DNA of 64,000 nucleotides, from contig CAZLXB010000007.1 of NCBI GenBank assembly GCA_964563545.1, positions 22,238-86,237 of the forward strand, written 5' to 3'. Source of the DNA: Casp-actino8 sp964563545 (GTDB lineage Bacteria > Actinomycetota > Acidimicrobiia > Acidimicrobiales > Ilumatobacteraceae). Below, piece by piece: positions 26,287-34,422 of this stretch. Each line of letters starts with the position of its first letter. Position 1 is the first letter of the stretch. The notes beneath the pieces were generated by a model. It saw nothing but the letters and a program-made list of their open reading frames with translations. It ran no database searches and was not told where the DNA came from. A program made the position numbers and the translations under genes.

Positions 26287-27312
26287 ATGGCGAGCCACGT
26301 GTCAGGAGCCGATTCCGAAATCCCCGACTACGACCAACTTCCGCTTCGCGGCGGACGACGAGCGAGTTGGGACATCTGGCCGGAACCCGACGGCCGCTTC
26401 TTCGGAAATCTGAATCTTCTGACCCCCGAACGCGTGGTGGCCGCGGCCGGTCTGATCCGCCAAGGTCAGGTGTTCCCGATGAACTGGAGCATGGGTCTGC
26501 CCGATCCCCCGTTGTTCGGTCGCCAACCCTTCGCTCACGAGGTGACCGGGGGCGGCACGAGTACGAGTCATGACGACGTCCTGCACGGCTGGAACACACA
26601 GTCGAGCAGCCAGTGGGACGGCTTCCGACACATCCGAAATCATGCGGCCCTGCAGAGCGAGGACGGCAGTGGTCATTTCGGTGGCGTCGACGACGAAGAA
26701 CACGGCATCGATCATTGGGCACGACGTGGAATCGCTGGTCGGGCCGTGCTCGCCGATCTGGGTCGATGGCGGGAGTCGATCGGTCGACCGATCCGTTGTG
26801 ACGACGCCGACGCGATCGAGCCGTCGGAGATCGAGGAGTGTCTTCACGCGCAGGGCACGCGTCGAGAGCCCGGTGACGTCCTACTTCTCCGATTCGGCTG
26901 GATCTCCTGGTACGAACGACAGAATCGCACGGTGCGGGAGCGGATCGCCGGGGTCGATTCGTTGCGTACACCGGGTCTGCGATCGGGAGAGGAGCTCGCT
27001 CGTGTCTTGTGGAATCTCCGTGTGGCTGCGGTCGGTTGCGACAACCCGGCCGTCGAGGTGTGGCCACCGGGTGCGGCGACCACACCCGAGCACGAAGCCG
27101 AGGTGCGGAGTGACCGGACCCGTCTGCACGAGATCTTCACCCACACTTTGTTGCTTCCGATGCTCGGAATTCCGCTCGGCGAGATGTGGTATCTCGACGC
27201 GCTCGCCGAGCACTGTGTGGCGGCCGGACGTTACGAGTGCTTCTTCGTCTCGGCCCCGCTCAATCTTCCGCGTGGTGTGGCGAGTCCGCCCAACGCGGTC
27301 GCCATCGTCTGA
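26287..27312 (+). CDS. Cyclase-family metal-dependent hydrolase
   Basis: A 341-aa protein of the cyclase/kynurenine formamidase-like superfamily. The metal-binding region reads SSSQWDGFRHI, the variant found in the larger bacterial cyclase-family proteins rather than the HxGTHxD of true kynurenine formamidase. Further motifs are DVLLLRFGW and the C-terminal APLNLPRGVASPPNAVAIV. No tryptophan-degradation gene is nearby. Divergent from the CoA-transferase and followed by an SDR 28 bp later, so it probably acts in degradation of a cyclic or amide substrate. Confidence 0.82.
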   Translation: MASHVSGADSEIPDYDQLPLRGGRRASWDIWPEPDGRFFGNLNLLTPERVVAAAGLIRQGQVFPMNWSMGLPDPPLFGRQPFAHEVTGGGTSTSHDDVLHGWNTQSSSQWDGFRHIRNHAALQSEDGSGHFGGVDDEEHGIDHWARRGIAGRAVLADLGRWRESIGRPIRCDDADAIEPSEIEECLHAQGTRREPGDVLLLRFGWISWYERQNRTVRERIAGVDSLRTPGLRSGEELARVLWNLRVAAVGCDNPAVEVWPPGAATTPEHEAEVRSDRTRLHEIFTHTLLLPMLGIPLGEMWYLDALAEHCVAAGRYECFFVSAPLNLPRGVASPPNAVAIV

Positions 27313-27340
27313 ACCCACGTGCCTGTGACAGGATCGGGTC

Positions 27341-28183
27341 ATGTCCCGATCAGACTCTTCACTTTCCGGCAACGTCGCACTCGTCACCGGTGGCGGCTCC
27401 GGGATCGGCCTCGGCTGCGCCCGCGAACTGGTGATCGACGGCGCGACCGTCGTCCTTGCCGCTCGCAACACCGATCGACTCGAGTCGGCGGCCGCCGATC
27501 TGCGATCGGTGGCGCAGGGAGGCGCGCAGGTTCACACCGTCTCGTGTGATGTGACCGATGAAGACAGTGTTGCGGCGGCGTGCGCGACCGCGGCGACCCA
27601 CGGTCGATTCACGATGGTGGTCGCCAACGCGGGCTACGGAACCGGCGGACCGATCCACCTGACTCCACTCGCCGACTGGAACGGGGTGATCGGCACCAAT
27701 CTCACCGGTGCGTTCCTGACGATCAAGCACTCGGTCTCTCATCTCGCCGCCAACGGCGGCGGTTCGATCGTGGCGATCTCATCGATCGCCGGTACCGCGA
27801 CTCATCGTTTCATGACCCCGTACGACGTGTCGAAAGCCGGACTCGAGATGCTCGTGCGCCAGACGGCCGACGAACTCGGATGTCGGAACATCCGCGCCAA
27901 CGCGGTCCGGCCCGGTTTGGTTCCGACCGATGCAACGGCGGCGATGCTCGCCACCGAGGCCATCGTGAACGATTATCTCGAGCAGATGCCGCTCGGTCGG
28001 GTGGGCACGACCGAGGACATCGGACGACTCGTGCGGTTCCTGCTCGGACCCGAGAGTTCGTGGATCACCGGAACCTGCATCAGCATCGACGGCGGACACC
28101 ATCTGCGTCGCGGTCCGAACATCGAGCCGTTCATGGAGATGGCACTCGGCGATCTCCGCTACCCGAGCGGCCCGCCTCAGTGA
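27341..28183 (+). CDS. SDR-family oxidoreductase
   Basis: A 280-aa short-chain dehydrogenase with TGGGSGIGLG near 16-25, VANAG (VxNAG variant of NNAG) and YDVSK. The longer C-terminal tail (RRGPNIEPFMEMALGD) after the GIDGG-like end is typical of members acting on larger acyl or steroid-like substrates. A CAGGAT box ends six bases before the ATG. Its last 7 bases overlap the convergent amidohydrolase. Confidence 0.85.
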   Translation: MSRSDSSLSGNVALVTGGGSGIGLGCARELVIDGATVVLAARNTDRLESAAADLRSVAQGGAQVHTVSCDVTDEDSVAAACATAATHGRFTMVVANAGYGTGGPIHLTPLADWNGVIGTNLTGAFLTIKHSVSHLAANGGGSIVAISSIAGTATHRFMTPYDVSKAGLEMLVRQTADELGCRNIRANAVRPGLVPTDATAAMLATEAIVNDYLEQMPLGRVGTTEDIGRLVRFLLGPESSWITGTCISIDGGHHLRRGPNIEPFMEMALGDLRYPSGPPQ

Positions 28184-29406
28184 GCCGCTAGGTGATTGAG
28201 CGCGGCCGCGCTGTAGAGAGCGATCCCGGTCGACATGGCCGCCTCGTCGTAGAACACCCGGTTCGAGTGGTTGGGAGCTGCCGTCGCGGGATTGCGATCG
28301 TGAGGTGTGGCCCCGAGGAAGACGAGTGCTCCCGGAATGCGTTCGAGAACCACGCCGAAGTCCTCGGCTCCCATGACCGGAGTGGGTAGCTCGATGAAAC
28401 GGTCGGCACCACCGATCGTGCGCGCCAGGTCGGCGGCCACGTTGGCGTAATCCTTGTCGTTGACCGTGACGTCGTAGCCGATCTGGAGATCGACCTCGAC
28501 CTCGAGACCGTGAGCGGCAGCGATGCCCTCGGCGATCCGCCGAATGCCATCGTGGACCGATTTGCGGGTCGATTCGCTGATCGCGCGGATGGTGCCACCG
28601 ATCTCGGCGATCTCGGGGATGACGTTGTACGCGGTGCCGGCGTGCAGACGCGTGACGGTGACGACCGACGGATTGAAAACGCTGATTCGTCGCGTGATCA
28701 TCGTTTGCAGTGCCTGCACGATCTCGCACGCGGCCGGAACCGGATCGAGAGTGCGATACGGCTCACTGCCGTGGCCGCCCTTGCCCACCACGCGGATGTC
28801 GAACGAATCACTCGATGCCATGAGCGGTCCGGGTCGTGAACTCATGAATCCGGTGGGGAGTGACGACGTCGTGTGAATGGCGAAGGCACCGGTGATCGGT
28901 GAGGGTGCTCCGGATCGAAGCGCACCGACATCGAGCAGTCCCTCGTCGATCATGTGCTGGGCGCCGTGGTGACCCTCTTCTCCGGGCTGGAACATGAAGA
29001 GGACGCGGCCGTGGAGTTCGTCGCGGTGGCCACTCAGCAGGCGGGCCGCGCCCACGAGCATGGCCACGTGTGTGTCGTGGCCGCAGGCATGCATGGCACC
29101 ATCCACACGCGAACCGAAGTCGAGGCCAGTGTCCTCCGGCATCGGCAGGGCGTCCATGTCACCGCGCAACAACATGGTGGGACCATCGTGGGTCCCCTCG
29201 AGGGTCGCGGCGATTCCTGACGTGGTCTCGTGGAGGGTGATGCCGAGCGGAAGTCCGTCGAGGGCCTCGAGGACCTGCTCTCGCGTTCGCGGAAGGTGAT
29301 TGCCGATCTCGGGCCACTCGTGGAGCGAACGTCGAAGTGCGATCGCTCCGCTCTGGAAGTCGAGGGCTTCCTCGGCGAGCGTGGACGGAATCTTGGGCTC
29401 GGACAT
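28177..29406 (-). CDS. M20-family amidohydrolase (hippurate hydrolase/IAA-amino acid hydrolase-like)
   Basis: A 409-aa zinc peptidase-like enzyme. Metal-binding motifs include HACGHDTHVAML near 107-118, FQPGEEG near 139-145 and the C-terminal H of APNHSNRVFYDE. It should hydrolyse N-acyl amino acids such as hippurate or indole-acetyl amino acids. It contains the M20 dimerisation insert (GKGGHGSEPYRTLDP). Divergent from the NUDIX gene, with 51 bp between. A TAAGGT box precedes the ATG by six bases. Confidence 0.9.
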   Translation of the reverse strand: MSEPKIPSTLAEEALDFQSGAIALRRSLHEWPEIGNHLPRTREQVLEALDGLPLGITLHETTSGIAATLEGTHDGPTMLLRGDMDALPMPEDTGLDFGSRVDGAMHACGHDTHVAMLVGAARLLSGHRDELHGRVLFMFQPGEEGHHGAQHMIDEGLLDVGALRSGAPSPITGAFAIHTTSSLPTGFMSSRPGPLMASSDSFDIRVVGKGGHGSEPYRTLDPVPAACEIVQALQTMITRRISVFNPSVVTVTRLHAGTAYNVIPEIAEIGGTIRAISESTRKSVHDGIRRIAEGIAAAHGLEVEVDLQIGYDVTVNDKDYANVAADLARTIGGADRFIELPTPVMGAEDFGVVLERIPGALVFLGATPHDRNPATAAPNHSNRVFYDEAAMSTGIALYSAAALNHLAAH

Positions 29407-29412
29407 GTCCCC

Positions 29413-29418
29413 ACCTTA
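29413..29418 (-). promoter_or_regulatory. -10 box, leaderless start of M20 amidohydrolase
   Basis: TAAGGT on the minus strand, six bases before ATG 29406. Confidence 0.55.
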
Positions 29419-29457
29419 GAAGGTGCGAATGTCATGATCGGTCGGAAGGAGGACAGG

Positions 29458-29970
29458 GTGGAGATGGATCGCGCCGACGAGATGGTCGACCATGTCGACG
29501 AGAACGACCGCGTGATCGGATGCGTCACCCGGGCCGAGATGCGGGCGCGAAAGTTGCGACACCGAGCCGTCTTCGTGGTGGTCACCGATGGACGCGGACG
29601 ACTACTCGTCCACCGGCGTTCGCCGACCAAGGACATCTGGCCCGGGTGGTGCGACATCGCGGTGGGTGGGGTCGTCTCGGCCGGCGAGTCCTATGCCACC
29701 GCCGCTCGTCGCGAATTGGCCGAGGAGGTCGGCATCGAGGGGGTCGACTTCCTCGAACTCGATGGTGGGCGGTCACTTCCGTTCGACGACGAAGCGGTCT
29801 CGCTCCATGGCCGCTGCTTCCAGGTGGTCCATGGCGGTCCATTCGTCTTCGCCGATGGCGAGGTTGCCGAAGCTTGGTGGGTTTCTCACGACGAACTCGA
29901 CGAGGCTCGGCGAGTCGAAAGATTTCTTCCTGACAGCCTTGCGCTCGTGCTCCCACGAATCCGCTGGTGA
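29458..29970 (+). CDS. NUDIX hydrolase
   Basis: A 170-aa NUDIX protein. The box GX5EX7REUXEEXGU is complete: GVVSAGESYATAARRELAEEVGI. The start VDENDRVIGCVTR resembles the YfcD/IPP-isomerase-like subgroup rather than MutT. Activity is likely diphosphate-linked substrate hydrolysis, exact substrate unknown. GTG 29458 is chosen because GGAGG lies five bases upstream; the longer upstream frame lacks such a site and runs into the divergent amidohydrolase. Confidence 0.85.
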   Translation: MEMDRADEMVDHVDENDRVIGCVTRAEMRARKLRHRAVFVVVTDGRGRLLVHRRSPTKDIWPGWCDIAVGGVVSAGESYATAARRELAEEVGIEGVDFLELDGGRSLPFDDEAVSLHGRCFQVVHGGPFVFADGEVAEAWWVSHDELDEARRVERFLPDSLALVLPRIRW

Positions 29971-30039
29971 CGAGGTGATGGTCCCGATCCGGTGACGCGA
30001 GTGGTCGCGCTCGGGTGCGCGCGGCCCGATGACCCGACC

Positions 30040-30045
30040 TACGCT
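30040..30045 (+). promoter_or_regulatory. -10 box, leaderless start of thiamine-binding-like gene
   Basis: TACGCT six bases before GTG 30052. It is the reason for preferring this start over a more upstream GTG. Confidence 0.55.
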
Positions 30046-30051
30046 GGTCTC

Positions 30052-30285
30052 GTGCTGAGGGTCGAATTCACCATCGAGCCGTTCGTCGAAGGCCAACCCG
30101 GACGACATGTCCTCGCGGCCGTCGACGCCGTTCAGGGGCTCGGAGCCAAAGTCGAGTTCGGACCCTTCGGTTCGGAGTTCGTCGCCGATGATTCCATCGC
30201 CGCCGCTGGTGTGTCGGCGCTCATTGCCGCCGCATACGCCAACGGTGCCACCCACGTGAACCTTCATGTGGAGAGAGTCGACTGA
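30052..30285 (+). CDS. Small YkoF/MTH1187-like thiamine-binding-type protein
   Basis: A 77-aa soluble protein: RVEFTIEPFVEG, LAAVDAVQGLGAKVEFGPFG and AAYANGATHVNLHVE match the ferredoxin-like fold of the YkoF/MTH1187 family, some of which bind thiamine or hydroxymethylpyrimidine. A start at 29992 would add 20 residues, but the GTG at 30052 fits the fold and promoter. Its stop overlaps the next gene by one base (TGATG), so the two are translationally coupled; they probably form a ligand-sensing unit. Confidence 0.7.
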   Translation: MLRVEFTIEPFVEGQPGRHVLAAVDAVQGLGAKVEFGPFGSEFVADDSIAAAGVSALIAAAYANGATHVNLHVERVD

Positions 30286-30647
30286 TGAGCGTCTCCGGGC
30301 ATCCGGCGATCGAGATGATCCGGCCACTGCTCGACGCGGTGGGTTGCACGCTCGTCTCGAGTTCCGATGCGGAAGCCTCCGACATTCCGCTGGTTCTCGC
30401 CGGCGAGGTGCTCGGTGCGGTGCGTCTTCCTGCTCTTCACGGGGCTCTCGACCGGCTGATCGATGCGGTCGAGCGTGAAGTCGGATGCTCGGTGGACGAC
30501 ATGAATCGCGAACAGAAGCAGACCGCGATCCGTCTCCTCGACGAGCGCGGGGCATTCATCCTCCGGCGGGCCGTCGAGGACGTCGCCGACGCGATGGGAG
30601 TTTCGCGGATCACCGTCTACAACTACTTGAACGCCATCCACCGCTGA
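30285..30647 (+). CDS. Helix-turn-helix regulator with novel sensor-like N-terminal domain
   Basis: A 120-aa protein. The C-terminal third (LLDERGAFILRRAVEDVADAMGVSRITVYNYLN) is a Fis/PucR-like helix-turn-helix. The N-terminal 70 residues (GHPAIEMIRPLLDAVG and LPALHGALDRLIDAVERE) have no family I can name, but the same two-part layout occurs in actinobacterial genomes beside small thiamine-binding-like genes. It probably regulates transcription in response to the ligand of the 77-aa partner; no operator is visible. Confidence 0.75.
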   Translation: MSVSGHPAIEMIRPLLDAVGCTLVSSSDAEASDIPLVLAGEVLGAVRLPALHGALDRLIDAVEREVGCSVDDMNREQKQTAIRLLDERGAFILRRAVEDVADAMGVSRITVYNYLNAIHR

Positions 30648-30651
30648 ACCC

Positions 30652-31356
30652 ATGAAGGCGTTCGACGTCGTCGCGTTCGACGCTGACGACACTCTGTGGC
30701 ACAGCGAAGATGGATTTCGAGCAGCTGAGGAGCGATTCGTTCGTTTGTTGGAGCCGTTCGCGTCGAGCGGTGTCGATGTTGCCGAGGCTCTCACGGCCAT
30801 GGAGCGCGCCAATCTCCCGGTCTACGGCTACGGCGTCAAGGCTTTCGGGTTGTCGATGATCGAAGCGGCGATCGCCATCGGGCAGGATCGTGTGCCGAGT
30901 GGTGTGTTCGCCGAGATCATCGATGTCACTCGGGATCTTCTGCTGGCACCGGTTCGTCTTCTCTCGGACGCCGCCGAGATTCTCGAGCGCGTGAGCGTTC
31001 ATTACAAACTGGTTCTCATCACCAAGGGTGACCTGATCCATCAGACGCGCAAGGTACGGACGAGCGGTCTCGACCACCATTTCCACCACGTCGAGATCGT
31101 GTTGGAGAAGGACCGCGAAACTTATCGGCGTGTTCTCGACCAGTTGGGGATCGCTCCGGATCGATTCTGCATGATCGGGAATTCGATCCGCAGTGACGTG
31201 CAGCCCGTTCTCGACGAAGGCGGTCACGCGGTTCACGTCCCGTATCCGTACCTCTGGGAGCTGGAAAAAGTCGATGTCCTCCCCACCGGACCGAGGTTCG
31301 CCGAACTCGGATCCCTGAAAGACCTTCCCGAGTGGTTGGGAATCACGGCACACTGA
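30652..31356 (+). CDS. HAD-superfamily hydrolase
   Basis: A 234-aa haloacid dehalogenase-fold enzyme. The nucleophile motif is FDADDTLW (D10, D12), motif II includes LITKGD, and motif III/IV lies in MIGNSIRSDV. A phosphatase is likely. Substrate unknown. It starts four bases after the regulator stop and overlaps the mechanosensitive channel start (TGATG). Confidence 0.85.
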   Translation: MKAFDVVAFDADDTLWHSEDGFRAAEERFVRLLEPFASSGVDVAEALTAMERANLPVYGYGVKAFGLSMIEAAIAIGQDRVPSGVFAEIIDVTRDLLLAPVRLLSDAAEILERVSVHYKLVLITKGDLIHQTRKVRTSGLDHHFHHVEIVLEKDRETYRRVLDQLGIAPDRFCMIGNSIRSDVQPVLDEGGHAVHVPYPYLWELEKVDVLPTGPRFAELGSLKDLPEWLGITAH

Positions 31357-32258
31357 TGGGAATGGACTTCGTGTCACCTCTGACCCTCACCCCGAGCCCG
31401 ATCGACGAGACCACCGCTGGCGAAGTGATCTCCAAGCCGTTGCTCGTGGCGATCGTGATCGTGGGCGCGGTCGTGGCCGGCCGGGTCACTCACTTCCTGG
31501 TTCGGCGCATCGTGCATCGCCTTTCGCGACGAAGCATCGCCCAACCGAGTCGGTGGTGGCGAACACGCGCCCGATACGAGGAACTCGAATCGGGACAGGT
31601 CGGGGAGAACCGACGCCAACAGCGAGCCGACGCCGCCGCCCGCATGATCCATCATCTCTTCGCAGTGATTCTCTGGATCGGTGTCCTCATCGCCGTCTTC
31701 CACATCCTCGATCTCGATGCCGCGTTCTTCTTGTCGAGTGCCGGATTCATCGGGGCCGCACTCGCCATCGGCGGCCAGCACAAGGTGAACGATTATCTGA
31801 CCGGACTCTCGGTCCTGCTCGAGGATCGCTACGGCATCGGCGATGAGATCGAGGCGAGCGCGGGACCGCAGGGCGCCGTTCGCGGCATCGTGGAGCACAT
31901 CGGTCTGGTCTCCACACGGATCCGCGACGGAATCAGCACCGTGCACCTCCCACACAGCGCGTTGGTCACGGTGCGCAATCACAGCCAGGAACCGGTCGAG
32001 ACTCGTCTCGCCATTCAGTTCCCGCTCGATGCCGAACGCAGTGAGGTCGCCTCGCGCGCCGCTGAGACGATCCGCGAATTGGCCGGCACGCCGAAACTGA
32101 CCGACATGGTGCTCGTCGACGACATCGCCGCCGCCACACCCGGCGAAGGGGTCGATCAACTCGAGATCAAGGTCGTCACGGCGCGACCGTTGTCGGCCGC
32201 CGAGCGGGAAACGCTCGTGCGTCGCACCGAGGAACGGCTCAGTTCGCAGGAAACCTGA
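31356..32258 (+). CDS. MscS-family mechanosensitive channel
   Basis: A 300-aa protein with an N-terminal membrane segment, a second near 105-120 (AVILWIGVLIAVFHIL) and the pore-lining TM3 (SSAGFIGAALAIGGQHKVNDYLTG), followed by a cytoplasmic beta domain (GIGDEIE) and C-terminal alpha/beta domain. It releases solutes when membrane tension rises. ATG 31356 overlaps the stop of the HAD gene; ATG 31362 is an alternative. Confidence 0.9.
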   Translation: MGMDFVSPLTLTPSPIDETTAGEVISKPLLVAIVIVGAVVAGRVTHFLVRRIVHRLSRRSIAQPSRWWRTRARYEELESGQVGENRRQQRADAAARMIHHLFAVILWIGVLIAVFHILDLDAAFFLSSAGFIGAALAIGGQHKVNDYLTGLSVLLEDRYGIGDEIEASAGPQGAVRGIVEHIGLVSTRIRDGISTVHLPHSALVTVRNHSQEPVETRLAIQFPLDAERSEVASRAAETIRELAGTPKLTDMVLVDDIAAATPGEGVDQLEIKVVTARPLSAAERETLVRRTEERLSSQET

Positions 32259-32292
32259 ACGACCGAACCCGACTAAGGTTCGATCGGGGGTC

Positions 32293-33636
32293 ATGGGGAT
32301 GTTCGAGCCGAGTTTCGATTCGTTGCGTACGCGTCAGCTCCCGACGTGGTTCGACGATGCCAAGCTCGGTCTCTTCGCGCACTGGACCGTCGGTTCGGTT
32401 CCGTCGTTCGCGCCCATGGGTCGCGATCCGTTCACACTGGCCCGGGAGGAAGGCGAGGAAGTGGCCTTCAGCCACACGCCGTATGCCGAGTGGTACTGGA
32501 ACTCGATCTCGATTCCCGGCTCACCGGCCGCCGAGTACCACGAGAAGGTTCTCGGCAATCCCGACTACCAGACCTTCGTCGACAAGTTCCTGACCACCGC
32601 CCGCGACTGGGATCCGAACCACTGGCGCGATGTCTTCGCCCGCTCGGGGGCGCAGTACTGCGTTTTCGTGACCAAGCATCACGACGGGGTTCTGATGTGG
32701 CCATCGGACACCCCCAATCCGGTTCACGGAGAAACTTGGCAATCCGAGCGTGATCTCGTCGGTGAGTGCGCGCGAATCACGCGCGAATTGGGCATGCGCT
32801 TCGGTGTGTACTACTCGGGTGGTATCGACTGGACCTTCCAGGGTCTCGGCATCAAGAGTTGGGCGAGTCTCTTCGCGGCGATTCCCCAGGACGATGCGTA
32901 TCTCGAGTACGCCGATTCGCATTGGCGGGAACTGATCGAGCGCTACCAACCCGATGTGCTCTGGAACGACATCGGTTATCCGAAGTTCAGTGACGGGGCC
33001 ATGCCTCTGATCGCTGATTTCTACAATCGCAATCCCGATGGTGTCGTGAACGATCGCTTCGACATGCTCGGCGTCATCCAGGGTCGGAGCCATACCGACT
33101 TCACGACGCCGGAGTACACGACGCGTCCCATGGACACCCACAAGAAGTTCGAGGTATGTCGGGGTATCGGCACGAGCTTCGGGTACATGCAGTTCGAGGA
33201 CGACACCTCGTACATGCCGATCCCCGAACTGATCACGATGTTCGCCAACATCGTGGCCGATGGTGGCAATCTCCTCCTCAACTTCGGCGCCATGCCCGGT
33301 GGCTACATCCCGTGGGCGCAGCAACTTCGCATCTTCGCTCTCGGCACGTGGTTGGCCGACAACGGTGCGGCGATCTACGGCAGTCGACCGTTCGAACGGT
33401 CGACGTCGACGACCGACGAAGGACACACGGTCCGTTTCACCCGAGGCCGTGACGGCGCGGTGTACGCCATGGTGTGCGGTCGACCGTCGTCGTCGCGGGT
33501 CGTGATCGACGATCTTCCCGAGGGCGAAGTGCATCTCGTGAAGCAGAACGTTCGTGTGATGCGTCGTGGTGACGTTCTCGACCTACCGATCCGGCCCGAC
33601 GACACGCCGGTCTGGTCGCTTCGGATCAGCCGCTGA
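32293..33636 (+). CDS. Alpha-L-fucosidase, GH29 family
   Basis: A 447-aa glycoside hydrolase. Motifs: KLGLFAHWTVGSVPSFAP at 24-41, KHHDGVLMWPS at 128-138 and the predicted nucleophile D226 in DVLWNDIGYP. It removes terminal alpha-L-fucose. No signal peptide is visible, so it is probably cytoplasmic and acts on imported oligosaccharides. It ends exactly where the convergent MBL gene ends (TGATCA). With the GH3 enzyme and sulfatase nearby it suggests use of fucose-containing, possibly sulfated, glycans. Confidence 0.9.
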   Translation: MGMFEPSFDSLRTRQLPTWFDDAKLGLFAHWTVGSVPSFAPMGRDPFTLAREEGEEVAFSHTPYAEWYWNSISIPGSPAAEYHEKVLGNPDYQTFVDKFLTTARDWDPNHWRDVFARSGAQYCVFVTKHHDGVLMWPSDTPNPVHGETWQSERDLVGECARITRELGMRFGVYYSGGIDWTFQGLGIKSWASLFAAIPQDDAYLEYADSHWRELIERYQPDVLWNDIGYPKFSDGAMPLIADFYNRNPDGVVNDRFDMLGVIQGRSHTDFTTPEYTTRPMDTHKKFEVCRGIGTSFGYMQFEDDTSYMPIPELITMFANIVADGGNLLLNFGAMPGGYIPWAQQLRIFALGTWLADNGAAIYGSRPFERSTSTTDEGHTVRFTRGRDGAVYAMVCGRPSSSRVVIDDLPEGEVHLVKQNVRVMRRGDVLDLPIRPDDTPVWSLRISR

Positions 33637-34422
33637 TCAATTTCGGCCGGCAGTTGCGTCGAGCCAGTCGCCAGGCTTCAAATCGATCAGCTGTCGTGAG
33701 TGCGCGAGTGAATCACGGAGTCGTCGCGGACCGTTGCCCACGAAGTAGATCGACTTCTGCCACCACTTCATGTCTCGACGCGGATCGGTTGCGGTCGGCA
33801 CGATGGCCCGGGCCCGACAAGTGGCCGCGGCCCGTGCCGACTTGCGCAGACCGGCCGTGACGGGCAGAACGATGGCGGTCACCGACGAGGTCGGCAGAAC
33901 GGCGACATCGATCGTCCCGATCGATTCGGCCGTCTTGGTGGTCGGCTGATGGGCCTCGAGCCAGATACGACCGACGGTCGAACCCGCCGCGTCGATCCCT
34001 TCGATGAGGTATCCGTGAGCGATGAGTCCGAGCGGCAACCCCGGCTTGGTCGGGGTGACACGGATGCTTCCACCCTCCGGGCATGCGAAGTCGAAGGGAC
34101 GTCCGACCCGCGCGACGTTGGTATCGGTGCAGCCGTTCGCGCGGGCGATCTTGACCGCCGGAGCGGGCCCCCACACCGGAACGTCCCCGAGTGTTCGGAG
34201 GGTGTCGGGGCGGGTGTGGTCGTTGACCGCCGTGCACAACAGCACGCCGACGACCCGTCCGGCTTCGCGGCGTAGATCGTCGAGAGTCGTGAAGCCGTCG
34301 GGATGGCGACGATCAAAGACGCCGCCGATCGGCTCGGCGGTCAGCCAAGGGTCGACGAGCACCGATCCACCGCGCCACGCGATCTGCCAACTCTGGTAAT
34401 CGTCGAGGCGCCGAAGCAACAT
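33637..34422 (-). CDS. Metallo-beta-lactamase-fold protein with degenerate metal site
   Basis: A 261-aa MBL-superfamily protein related to UlaG-like members. The region that would carry the metal ligands reads AVNDHTRPDTL, where relatives have DDHAHPETL, so one His is replaced by Arg. LEAHQPTTKT and PVTAGLRKSARAA occur later. It may retain a fold without catalysis, or use different ligands. Its ATG overlaps the GH3 stop by one base, so the two are coupled; its stop abuts the fucosidase stop. Confidence 0.65.
   Translation of the reverse strand: MLLRRLDDYQSWQIAWRGGSVLVDPWLTAEPIGGVFDRRHPDGFTTLDDLRREAGRVVGVLLCTAVNDHTRPDTLRTLGDVPVWGPAPAVKIARANGCTDTNVARVGRPFDFACPEGGSIRVTPTKPGLPLGLIAHGYLIEGIDAAGSTVGRIWLEAHQPTTKTAESIGTIDVAVLPTSSVTAIVLPVTAGLRKSARAAATCRARAIVPTATDPRRDMKWWQKSIYFVGNGPRRLRDSLAHSRQLIDLKPGDWLDATAGRN

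Noticed and set aside
24981..31356. A defence or toxin-antitoxin island
   Set aside because: All genes here match metabolic, transport or regulatory families; no nuclease, toxin fold, reverse transcriptase or NTPase effector pair was found.
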